Source: a virus. From it: a stretch of DNA of 42,506 nucleotides. Each line of letters opens with the position of its first letter. Position 1 is the first letter of the stretch. A model generated the notes under the pieces. The model did no database searches. It was not told the DNA's origin and saw only the letters and a list, made by a program, of their open reading frames with translations. The DNA lies in IMG/VR virus record IMGVR_UViG_3300022602_002425, positions 1-42,506 of that record. One strand, 5' to 3'. A program made the position numbers and the translations under genes. Below are positions 1 through 6,648 of the stretch, piece after piece.

Positions 1-580
1 TAGCATTAACTAAACGCTTGTATTTTTCAACTTTTGCAAGTGCTGTTGGATGAGGTTGGATACCAGGAAGGTGTACAACACCTGTTCCGCCACATTCGCC
101 ACATGGTTGTTCGCCACCGCGTAATGGGCCTTCCATAACTTTCTTCTTCTCAGCATCTAATTTCTTAAGAGCTTTAACTTTAGATTTAGCTTCCATTAAC
201 CAGTTCTTTAGAACACGTTTTTTACCTTCGCTTAATTCTGGAGAATTAAGTTGTTCACCGTACTCGCCGATCTTCTTTTCATAAGCTAGATAATGATATA
301 CACTAGCGATGTTAGTAGCGGCAATGGTAATCTTTTGTTGTACCCATGCTTCTAATTCTTCGTCGTCTTGGATGTGTTCTTGCAAATTAGTTGCATAGTT
401 GGCTAATTTGATTAATTCTGCTTTGGCCATTGCGCCTTCTTGGTCGCCGGCTCCTGTAGGGCCTTCGTCGCCCATAGCTGCTGGGTCACTGCCCATATCT
501 GCGCCTGCATCCATTTCTGGTGAGTCTGGTGTTGCTGTTGGGTCCATTTCTGGTGCTTGGTTATCTAATTCTGGTGGCAT
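1..580 (-). CDS. Conserved phage protein with acidic N-terminus and one CxxCxGxG zinc-knuckle motif, partial at the window edge
   Basis: Open frame from an ATG at 580 that runs off the left edge, so the C-terminus is missing. The first ~50 residues are Pro/Asp/Glu/Gly/Ala-rich and look disordered. A helical segment (about residues 50-110) with an EAWVQQKIT core follows, then a Lys-rich stretch. Near residue 165 there is a single CGECGGTG motif, the knuckle found in DnaJ zinc fingers; no second one is visible before the edge. A GATAAATAT late-type motif lies 24 bp upstream and overlaps the previous gene's stop, and AACGGAG upstream is the likely ribosome site. It follows the putative head-cargo genes, so a virion-associated role is possible, but I do not recognise a function. 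The helical core resembles a segment common in T4-like marine phage proteins (from memory, not searched). Confidence 0.75.
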   Translation of the reverse strand, partial: MPPELDNQAPEMDPTATPDSPEMDAGADMGSDPAAMGDEGPTGAGDQEGAMAKAELIKLANYATNLQEHIQDDEELEAWVQQKITIAATNIASVYHYLAYEKKIGEYGEQLNSPELSEGKKRVLKNWLMEAKSKVKALKKLDAEKKKVMEGPLRGGEQPCGECGGTGVVHLPGIQPHPTALAKVEKYKRLVNA

Positions 581-603
581 GAGTATACTCCGTTTATCTT
601 TAT

Positions 604-612
604 ATATTTATC
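604..612 (-). promoter_or_regulatory. Late-promoter-like motif GATAAATAT
   Basis: Minus-strand GATAAATAT, differing from T4's late -10 element TATAAATA only in the first base. It lies 24 bp before the start at 580 and overlaps the stop codon (608-610) of the preceding gene. It belongs to a recurrent family in this window. Confidence 0.5.
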
Positions 613-1591
613 GTTTGATGGCTGGACCGCCGAAGATGTTGCCTTTCATATCGGCACCATTTTTAGCTGTTCCATCACTATTTTTAGGCTGTACTACTTT
701 AGGCTGTGGGGGTGCTTTAGTACCCGATCCTGTTGCCATACTACCTGTATAGCTCTTTTTGCCACGTGCTTTGCCTGGGCTAAGTTGTGGGCTAACTACG
801 GTTCCGATGTTAGCAGCACTAGTTGCGCCTGCTGTAGCTGATTCTTTAATACCAGCACCATTGGCTTTTTGAACAGCTTGATAAAATGCCTTGGCTTGTT
901 CTTCGGTAGGATTCTTATACATCTGACTTAACAAGTTATGTGCATCATTTAAGGCTGGTACACTAGGATGTCCTTTACCTAACGCCATCATACGCTGATT
1001 AAGTTGGTCTTGTACTCGTGCGATCGATTGTGAATCTTTTCCTATGGTATTTAGAAAACCAGGCAATTTTGCCATAGCCGCACTAGCTATACCTTCCGCC
1101 ACACCTTGTTTTGATTTTAAGTTGGCTATGATTTTTTCAAGATTTTTGATTTTGACATCATGTGCTCCATTGGCATTGAATTTTTTATATTTGGCCAATT
1201 CTCTCTCGTAGTTTTTGATATTGGCAACGGTTCGGTCATCGCCCTCCGCCACACCTTGTGGTTTGCCAAATGGATGTACTTCGACCCATTTACCGCCTTG
1301 ATTTTGAATCCATTTACCTTGGTGATATTTGCTTTTTATAATATTATGCACTCTTAGTGCGGCTTCTATACCATCTCTATAGCCTAAATTACGTGCTTCG
1401 CGTTCTTGATGCCCGGCAATCATGTTTTGTTTAAGTCTACCTTCATGCGGGTCATATCTATACCAAAGATTGGCTTCGTCATTTCCGCCACGCAAATCGT
1501 TGCCATCGCTGTCATAATAGTTTGTAAAACTACCGTGTCTGCCTTCTACTAATTCTTTAGTATTAAATCCTGTTAAGTCTTTAATTTTCAT
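608..1591 (-). CDS. Putative capsid-targeted, protease-processed protein with repeated GVAEG sites
   Basis: The ATG at 1591 is chosen over an upstream in-frame start because AGAGGAATTAAAA precedes it directly. It gives 327 aa and an 11 bp overlap with the previous gene. The N-terminus (MKIKDLTGFN then KELVEG) has the layout of a T4 capsid-targeting sequence ending in a prohead-protease site, L-V-E|G at 14-17. GVAEG recurs at 113-117 and 163-167, exactly 50 residues apart, and I-K-E|S lies at 248-251. In T4, gp21 protease cuts after (L/I)-x-E, so the protein could be cut into several peptides. The tail (from ~260) is low-complexity, Lys/Gly/Pro-rich, with a VVSP motif also found in the product of 2633-3718. 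No enzymatic domain was recognised. Inferred role: internal head or scaffold-like protein. Confidence 0.75.
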   Translation of the reverse strand: MKIKDLTGFNTKELVEGRHGSFTNYYDSDGNDLRGGNDEANLWYRYDPHEGRLKQNMIAGHQEREARNLGYRDGIEAALRVHNIIKSKYHQGKWIQNQGGKWVEVHPFGKPQGVAEGDDRTVANIKNYERELAKYKKFNANGAHDVKIKNLEKIIANLKSKQGVAEGIASAAMAKLPGFLNTIGKDSQSIARVQDQLNQRMMALGKGHPSVPALNDAHNLLSQMYKNPTEEQAKAFYQAVQKANGAGIKESATAGATSAANIGTVVSPQLSPGKARGKKSYTGSMATGSGTKAPPQPKVVQPKNSDGTAKNGADMKGNIFGGPAIKR

Positions 1592-1817
1592 TTTTAATTC
1601 CTCTGTATCCTGTACCAACAGCACGTTCACCGTTCATAAACTTGGGTAAACTAAACCACAACTTGAACCATTCTTCAGTTCCAGGCTGTATATTTTGTTC
1701 ACGCATAATCTTTGCTTTCTCTGTACCAGTTATACTGATATTACTTCCGCCATAAGGTTGCAGGCCTTTAAACTCGTTAATGCCGGCTAACTTCTTAAGA
1801 CGTGCTATTTCATCCAT
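1581..1817 (-). CDS. Small conserved phage protein, 78 aa, possible cargo family member
   Basis: The start at 1817 forms a TAATG overlap with the dps stop, and the 3' end overlaps the next gene by 11 bp, typical of translational coupling. The N-terminus (MDEIARLKKLAGINEF) is a short amphipathic helix followed by I-N-E|F at 13-16, which could serve as a prohead-protease site as in its neighbours. The rest is polar, with no recognised domain, signal peptide or membrane segment. Its position inside the putative head-cargo block is the main clue. The cargo assignment is weaker than for the genes starting MRAKEF, MRIKEL or MLLREF, because the first six residues do not match that pattern. Confidence 0.7.
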   Translation of the reverse strand: MDEIARLKKLAGINEFKGLQPYGGSNISITGTEKAKIMREQNIQPGTEEWFKLWFSLPKFMNGERAVGTGYRGIKNEN

Positions 1818-2254
1818 TATTTAAGACTCGCTCTCAACATCCAACTATGTTTTTTATGTGCATCTTGGCGATCTGCTAAAAAGTTACTTAGTCCGTGATC
1901 CCCATTAGCTTCAGCCATGTCAAATGTAATACGGAATATGTTAGCCATACGTTCACTATCTTCTAATAATTCACTTAACATTCCGTGAAAATCTGGAACT
2001 GCGTTTTCATCTTCTACTTTACTAAGCATACTAAATTTTTGTAAACTTGCTGGGGTATAAATTTGTAAAGCACGTAATTGTTCGGCAAACGTATCTATGC
2101 TGTCATATACTTCTGTATAAATGCGTTCAAATAACAAATGCAAAGGATAAAATAACGGTCCTTCGCAGTTCCAGTGAAAATTTTGTGACTTAATGGCAAA
2201 TGCATATTCACTGGCAAATGCTGTTTTAAGTGCTAAGTGGTATTTCTCGTCCAT
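1817..2254 (-). CDS. dps: Dps-like miniferritin
   Basis: A 145-aa protein of the Dps/ferritin-like four-helix family, which forms dodecamers that oxidise and store iron and, in many bacteria, shield or compact DNA. The ferroxidase ligands are all visible: H27 (in FHWN), H39, E43, D54 and E58. Their spacing (12, 4, 11, 4) equals that of E. coli Dps H51, H63, D67, D78 and E82. It lacks the Lys-rich N-terminal tail E. coli Dps uses to bind DNA, and it starts directly with helix A. It sits between putative capsid-cargo genes, 1 bp after one and overlapping the next by 1 bp, so it should be made late. It has no capsid-targeting N-terminus itself. Possible roles: protecting DNA from Fenton chemistry in the infected cell, or in the virion if packaged. 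Confidence 0.9.
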   Translation of the reverse strand: MDEKYHLALKTAFASEYAFAIKSQNFHWNCEGPLFYPLHLLFERIYTEVYDSIDTFAEQLRALQIYTPASLQKFSMLSKVEDENAVPDFHGMLSELLEDSERMANIFRITFDMAEANGDHGLSNFLADRQDAHKKHSWMLRASLK

Positions 2255-2255
2255 G

Positions 2256-2633
2256 TTAAATTCCGTACTTGTTCTTTTTATGTTTAGCTACTGGGCTTAT
2301 TCTATGAGTATTATTGGGTTCTACACTCTTTTTAAACGGCAATACTTCGTGATCTTCTGTTGGAATAGCTTTACGTGCATCTCTAAACATATTATGTTCT
2401 ATTTCAGTATAAGGGTGTTGAGTCCAATATGGTCCCATCCAGCTTTCGTGGTCGATGTTTGGAGGAATCTTACCCGAACCATCCATCATGCCAACTATCA
2501 TACCTGTGCGATACTGATGGTATGTAGGATAATAACCGCCAGGGTCTCTATCTTTTCTTATACCTTGATGAACACTAGCATGATAATCATGATGTGTTCC
2601 AGTACGTTCAGTAATAAATTCCTTTGCTCGCAT
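2256..2633 (-). CDS. Putative capsid-targeted small protein, paralogue of the C-terminal part of its upstream neighbour
   Basis: A 125-aa protein starting MRAKEFITE|R, very close to the T4 internal-protein targeting sequence MKTYQEFIAE: EFI-x-E is shared and is followed by a predicted I-T-E cleavage site. The body shares landmarks, in the same order, with residues 230-361 of the product of 2633-3718: YxQYRxGM, a YTxxE...DAxKA stretch, and a SPV...KNKYGI C-terminus. The two genes are adjacent and overlap by 1 bp (TAATG), so a tandem duplication is likely. His- and Tyr-rich, function unknown. Inferred to be an internal head protein carried into the host. Confidence 0.75.
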   Translation of the reverse strand: MRAKEFITERTGTHHDYHASVHQGIRKDRDPGGYYPTYHQYRTGMIVGMMDGSGKIPPNIDHESWMGPYWTQHPYTEIEHNMFRDARKAIPTEDHEVLPFKKSVEPNNTHRISPVAKHKKNKYGI

Positions 2634-3718
2634 TATATACCGTATTTGTTTCTTTTTTGTTGTCTAACAGGACTTACAACATTGCCACCTTCGGCTTCAT
2701 TACTAACGCCATCGCTTATATGTGTAATAGCACCTGCTCCGACAGCTTTTGCGGCATCTTTTACCTTTTGCATTTCTGCATCTGTATAAGCAGTAATTAA
2801 CGGATCACCGCTCATAGCACCAGCACGAGGCATATCCGGATTAGCCATAGCCATACCAAATCTATATTGCATGTACGGACTACCATTGGCTTTATTCATG
2901 CTAATGTTAGGAATACTCATGGCATTTTTTAATGCCTGAATATGTACATGGTGTAATTCTTCTGCACCTTTACCAGCGTAAGGAACATCTCCCTCCGCTA
3001 GTTGTTTGCGCATAAATTCTTGTGCTCTCATCTCTCTTATTACCTTATTAGCATATTTAACCGATTCTTTCTTAACCTTCTTACCAAATGCAGGATCTGC
3101 CATACGTTCTCCAGCTTTAGTCATTAAGTCTCGCACTTCGTCGTCACTTAACTCTGGACTCATTGCATCGCGCCACGCTTGAAACTTTTGTTCATCGCTT
3201 GCATTTGGATCTTTAAGAACATCACGCATTGGAGTAGCACGGGGTCCTTCTTCTTCTCTGCTAGGATCATTTGTTTCTTGACGGGCAATAACTTCTAAAT
3301 GATCGAAATGAAAAGGAATGTTACCTTGTTTATCTGCTACACCGTTATATTGTTTAACATAACTCAGTGCTTTAACTTGATCTGCACCTACTACAACTGT
3401 GCAACTAGTGTATCCCATTTCGTTTAACTTGCGTAATACACGAGTTAAATCGGGCATTTCTTCAGTAGCTACATGGAATATTTGCCCATGATGTGGAAAT
3501 ACTTTTTTATAAATTCCTATTTTTTCTTCAGGATACAGTGGATCGTCTTTACCTACACTGCGACTTAAAACAAAATACGGATCTGCATTGTGTTCACGTG
3601 CTTGTGTAATAACGCTACTGGCCAACATCATATGGCCTTTGTGACCCATACCACGACCCCAACCGACTACGGCTGATTTGCCTTTACCTGTACGATTTAA
3701 AAATTCACGTAATAACAT
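2633..3718 (-). CDS. HxGH-type nucleotidyltransferase-like protein fused to a capsid-targeted module
   Basis: 361 aa. The N-terminal half resembles the HIGH/cytidylyltransferase-like (NMNAT-type) fold: a glycine-rich strand, H26-K-G-H29 (the HxGH nucleotide-binding signature), and an LSRSVGKDDPL stretch in the position of the family's Ser/Arg-rich motif. It starts MLLREFLNR, like other putative cargo genes here, but lacks a clear L-x-E just after. From residue 230 a second targeting-like start appears in frame (MRAQEF, then L-A-E|G at 240-243), followed by a domain paralogous to the next gene. This looks like a fusion that kept an internal protease site. An internal start at 3031 is possible (AAGG 11 bp upstream), which would give a 132-aa product. 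The substrate cannot be told from sequence. Confidence 0.7.
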   Translation of the reverse strand: MLLREFLNRTGKGKSAVVGWGRGMGHKGHMMLASSVITQAREHNADPYFVLSRSVGKDDPLYPEEKIGIYKKVFPHHGQIFHVATEEMPDLTRVLRKLNEMGYTSCTVVVGADQVKALSYVKQYNGVADKQGNIPFHFDHLEVIARQETNDPSREEEGPRATPMRDVLKDPNASDEQKFQAWRDAMSPELSDDEVRDLMTKAGERMADPAFGKKVKKESVKYANKVIREMRAQEFMRKQLAEGDVPYAGKGAEELHHVHIQALKNAMSIPNISMNKANGSPYMQYRFGMAMANPDMPRAGAMSGDPLITAYTDAEMQKVKDAAKAVGAGAITHISDGVSNEAEGGNVVSPVRQQKRNKYGI

Positions 3719-5574
3719 TAGTCTTTCCTTGGAGCCCAGTTAGCCTGGTCAATAGTTTTAACAAACTGCCCGGGTAAGTCGTGTTTAAACTTACCGCCAG
3801 GGTGAGCTTGCACGTACCCTTCTGGTTTTGTTTGTCTAATGCCACCGTGTGTGCCACTGCTTAATGCGCCGATTACTTTCATCTTTTCATGTGTTAGTAA
3901 TTCAACAGCAGTAAGGATTGCATCTAATCCAGGATGGCTTAACACTTTTTGTGCTTGGCTAGCACTTAATTTTTCATTAGCCCATTGTACAAACTTTTGT
4001 TTAACACCGGCTACACGTAAATTCTGATTGAAGAAACTGTACAATACATCGCCAGGTTTACTTAGACCAGGTTGTCCTGCAACAAAGCTATCAATAGCAG
4101 CTTTGTTTTGCTTGATATAATCTTCAGCATGTTTCAAACCTGTGTCGTCTACTTGCGGAGCATTTTCAACATACGTTGTACCTTGCACAATTACATCTGG
4201 TTTTGAAAGTTTCTCAGCATCTGGATAACGTGTTTCATCTGCACCAATGTGTGTATAGTAGCCAGTTGCGGCAACCATAACTTTAGCCTTGGCAATTTTC
4301 TTACCTAGTTCACTTGATTGCGGAATATGAAATTCTGTTATGTTTGGTTTAAAATCGTACTCGTGTGTACTGTCATTTAACTGTGGAGGATTCAACGGAC
4401 TGAATAGTATTCCACCTTCGATATATCCTGATTTAGGACTAATCTTTTCAAAGTAAGGCCATAACTGAGCCATTCCCATGGCAAACTGTTGTCGTTGTTG
4501 TTCTTGTCCAGGCTGTGCGTTGCCAGTACCTAAAACAAATTGTGCTACATCGTCTGGATCGTTCATCATGGTACGCACACCGGTTTTAGTTTCGTGTGCT
4601 CCACGTTTTAAATATTCCCAAGCATTTTTAGGAAACATGTGGAACTTACCATGTTCATCACGACCCCAGTATACAACAGGACTACCATCCCATTTTAATT
4701 CGATACTTCCACCTTTGGTAGTCATATGACGTAGACGTTCAATGGCGTGTAATCCGCCTGTACTACCATTTGTAAAAACTAAATCTTCAATGTGCTGATA
4801 TTTACGACCTACAGCAGGTTTAGCCGCCGCTTCGTTAATTGGACTTGGGCTAACAGCTTGCCAACTTGCACCGCTACTTGCTTTGTCAAATATTTCTTTT
4901 TTACGTACTGGATCAGGAATGGCATCCATGATACTTTCAACACTACCTAAACTTTTAGCACTAGCATGTGGTCCGAGAAGTTTCTTGGCAATAATGTCCA
5001 AGTCGTCACTAATAAAATCAGATTTTTTACCAGCGGCATCTCTAGCATACAAGCCTTCATCAGGACTCCACAACATTCCTTGACTTGATGCTAGAGCATT
5101 CATCATCATCTGTTTGTGTACGCCTTTATAAGGGCTACCTTGTGGAATAGCGTGTGTGTGAAATGCAGAAACTTTTTCAGCGTTTTTAACAGCTTTAATG
5201 TCTACTTGGTAGTGTTTGCCTTTGTATGGTAACAGTATATGAACCGTTACACCAGTGCGGCGAGTTTGTAAACCTTTTTGTTGTAAGTATTGTTCTAATG
5301 CTTGTCTAGCTATTTTAGAATCTTTGGCTTTAAATTGTGCCATGATAGGATCTAAGTCCACCATAACATCTAAATCGCCACTGATTTTTCCAGGAGTTGG
5401 TGTTGCTGCACTACCAATTAAATGTGCTTTGACATTAACACCATGCAAATATTTGTTAGTCTCTTGAGCCAAATGCGCGGCGATAGCTTGGTCAAATCCT
5501 TCTGATTCTGGCCAAATATTACCGCCTTCTAATAAAGGTCGCTTTAGGCCTGCAAACATTTCACGTAGTAACAT
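3718..5574 (-). CDS. Two-domain protein: Pol-beta-type nucleotidyltransferase plus nucleic-acid-ligase-like domain, putatively packaged
   Basis: 618 aa. The N-terminus (MLLREMFAGLKRP then L14-L-E16|G) fits a capsid-targeting peptide with a prohead-protease site. Residues ~50-135 carry a Pol-beta/minimal nucleotidyltransferase signature: G54-S55, then G66-D67-L-D69 and a later D in YQVDIKAV, matching the GS...DxD...D metal ligands. Around residue 293 there is LKWDGSP, matching ligase/capping-enzyme motif I (K-x-D-G, the adenylated lysine). Around 385 EGGILF resembles motif IIIa/IV. The combination suggests nucleotide addition and end joining or repair of DNA or RNA, possibly on phage DNA just after injection; this is inference. 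It is coupled to its neighbours (TAATG with the next gene; AAGGA ribosome site inside the previous gene's end). Phage proteins of this layout exist among T4-like viruses, but I know of no assigned function. Confidence 0.7.
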   Translation of the reverse strand: MLLREMFAGLKRPLLEGGNIWPESEGFDQAIAAHLAQETNKYLHGVNVKAHLIGSAATPTPGKISGDLDVMVDLDPIMAQFKAKDSKIARQALEQYLQQKGLQTRRTGVTVHILLPYKGKHYQVDIKAVKNAEKVSAFHTHAIPQGSPYKGVHKQMMMNALASSQGMLWSPDEGLYARDAAGKKSDFISDDLDIIAKKLLGPHASAKSLGSVESIMDAIPDPVRKKEIFDKASSGASWQAVSPSPINEAAAKPAVGRKYQHIEDLVFTNGSTGGLHAIERLRHMTTKGGSIELKWDGSPVVYWGRDEHGKFHMFPKNAWEYLKRGAHETKTGVRTMMNDPDDVAQFVLGTGNAQPGQEQQRQQFAMGMAQLWPYFEKISPKSGYIEGGILFSPLNPPQLNDSTHEYDFKPNITEFHIPQSSELGKKIAKAKVMVAATGYYTHIGADETRYPDAEKLSKPDVIVQGTTYVENAPQVDDTGLKHAEDYIKQNKAAIDSFVAGQPGLSKPGDVLYSFFNQNLRVAGVKQKFVQWANEKLSASQAQKVLSHPGLDAILTAVELLTHEKMKVIGALSSGTHGGIRQTKPEGYVQAHPGGKFKHDLPGQFVKTIDQANWAPRKD

Positions 5575-5576
5575 CT

Positions 5577-5948
5577 TTAGTCCTTATACTTGCCGTCACT
5601 GACGTGTTCTTTAAATTCTTCGTGTAATTTATCGCAAATCTTTTCGCATAGTTTTTCATCTATAGTGTCGTTTAATTCACGGATAGGAAACTTTTTAATA
5701 TAGGCTTTATAGCTACTTTCTACTGCCGGCTTGAATACATTTTTACTTGTAGGTTTTTTATCTTTAATATTATCTAATAAATGGGCAAGTTTAGGATACA
5801 AATGGCGGCGATATATGTCGTCATCGTTATGCATGAAATACATTAAATCTTCAGCTAAATCAAAGTTGATTTCGCGCTTCTCGCCTTTTTTATCGATGAA
5901 ATCTTCAGCATCGAAATTTGCGCCTTCTAGTAGTTCTTTTATTCGCAT
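5577..5948 (-). CDS. Putative capsid-targeted small protein, first gene of the late cargo operon
   Basis: 123 aa, starting MRIKELLE|G: a short basic-hydrophobic peptide ending in L-L-E|G at 6-9, a consensus-like T4 prohead-protease site. The remainder is charged and mostly helical (many Lys, Asp and Glu), with no known motif, signal peptide or membrane segment. It is the first gene after the GATAAATAC motif at 5995-6003, with a ~46 bp leader containing a small hairpin. The ribosome site is weak (GGG about 8 bp upstream). Inferred to be an internal head protein. The alternative is a cytosolic protein of unknown function whose N-terminus matches by chance, but five similar starts in one block make chance less likely. 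Confidence 0.75.
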   Translation of the reverse strand: MRIKELLEGANFDAEDFIDKKGEKREINFDLAEDLMYFMHNDDDIYRRHLYPKLAHLLDNIKDKKPTSKNVFKPAVESSYKAYIKKFPIRELNDTIDEKLCEKICDKLHEEFKEHVSDGKYKD

Positions 5949-5973
5949 TTTTTAAACCCGTAATATAATATCA

Positions 5974-5987
5974 GCAGAAAACTCTGC
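5974..5987 (-). other. Small stem-loop in the leader of the cargo operon
   Basis: GCAGA/TCTGC stem with a 4-nt loop, between the late-type promoter motif and the first cargo gene. There is no T-run behind it, so it is not a terminator. Possible mRNA 5'-end stabiliser; function unknown. Confidence 0.3.
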
Positions 5988-5994
5988 GGTTAGA

Positions 5995-6003
5995 GTATTT
6001 ATC
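5995..6003 (-). promoter_or_regulatory. Late-promoter-like motif GATAAATAC
   Basis: Minus-strand GATAAATAC in the 73-bp gap between the clpA unit and the cargo genes, 46 bp before the start at 5948. It shares ATAAATA with the T4 late promoter, and its context GCGATAAATAC is identical to the copy at 18339-18347. Likely drives 5948 to 608. Confidence 0.6.
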
Positions 6004-6021
6004 GCTTTTAGGAACAACAGG

Positions 6022-6648
6022 CTATGCTTTGACGATGCGTTCAACTTTGCTTATTGAGCCGCCTAAGTGCATTTTAGCTAGTAAAAGATTGTTATCGCCC
6101 GTGATATAGAAGTGTGTGCCGCCCCAAGTGCGGGATTTATTCAAGTCGCGTATACAACTTTTAGTCAACTTGCACTTTTTGTTGCCCTGGGCCCACGCTA
6201 TAAATGCGCTGTGTTCTTGTGTAGTTTTACCCAATGTAACACGGTATTCATAATCCATTTTAGGCATGATGATAGTATTAACATCTAACGAATTATGTGT
6301 TGGAGGAATACAGACATACTTTACATGGTCTGCATCTATAGATGCTAATGCGTCAATATCTGCCTTGTTGTTAGAATATATAGATATCCAAGGACTTTCT
6401 ACCCGTATTTCTATATCTGTAATTTTACTTAATGCTGATTGTAGTTGGAATGTATAGTCTAAATCGCTTTGAGTTTTAATAAAATTACTCTTCCAGGTTA
6501 ATTTTTTTGAATTTAAATCAATGGATGACAGTTCTTCAAGAACTGTCTCTATATCATTATTTCTAAATAAATTAGATCCGGCACATACCAACACTATTTT
6601 GTATTGGTATACACCCCGGAACAACTTTTTTGTAGTTTTATACAACAT
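6022..6648 (-). CDS. Conserved phage protein of unknown function, last gene of the dnaJ-def-clpA unit
   Basis: 208 aa from the ATG at 6648. A TTG 15 bases upstream (6663) is an alternative start but less likely. The gene overlaps the clpA 3' end by 11 bp. The N-terminus (MLYKTTKKLFRGVYQYKIVL) is basic. A WAQGNKKCKLT segment and a GGTHFYITGDNNLLLAKMHL stretch near the C-terminus look like a compact alpha/beta protein. No catalytic motif, signal peptide or membrane segment was recognised. It resembles a hypothetical protein I recall from T4-like marine phages, without known role. Co-transcription with the chaperone/protease genes suggests early expression, perhaps as an adaptor or host-takeover factor (inference only). 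Confidence 0.7.
   Translation of the reverse strand: MLYKTTKKLFRGVYQYKIVLVCAGSNLFRNNDIETVLEELSSIDLNSKKLTWKSNFIKTQSDLDYTFQLQSALSKITDIEIRVESPWISIYSNNKADIDALASIDADHVKYVCIPPTHNSLDVNTIIMPKMDYEYRVTLGKTTQEHSAFIAWAQGNKKCKLTKSCIRDLNKSRTWGGTHFYITGDNNLLLAKMHLGGSISKVERIVKA

Noticed and set aside
399-752. 117-codon plus-strand frame at the left end
   Set aside because: Antisense to the acidic N-terminus of the edge gene and the tail of the 327-aa protein. Its Pro/Ser/Ala richness is a shadow of those.
2193-2789. 198-codon plus-strand frame with hydrophobic stretches
   Set aside because: It lies opposite dps and two cargo genes that have clear domains or paralogues and coupled starts; no ribosome site or family was seen.
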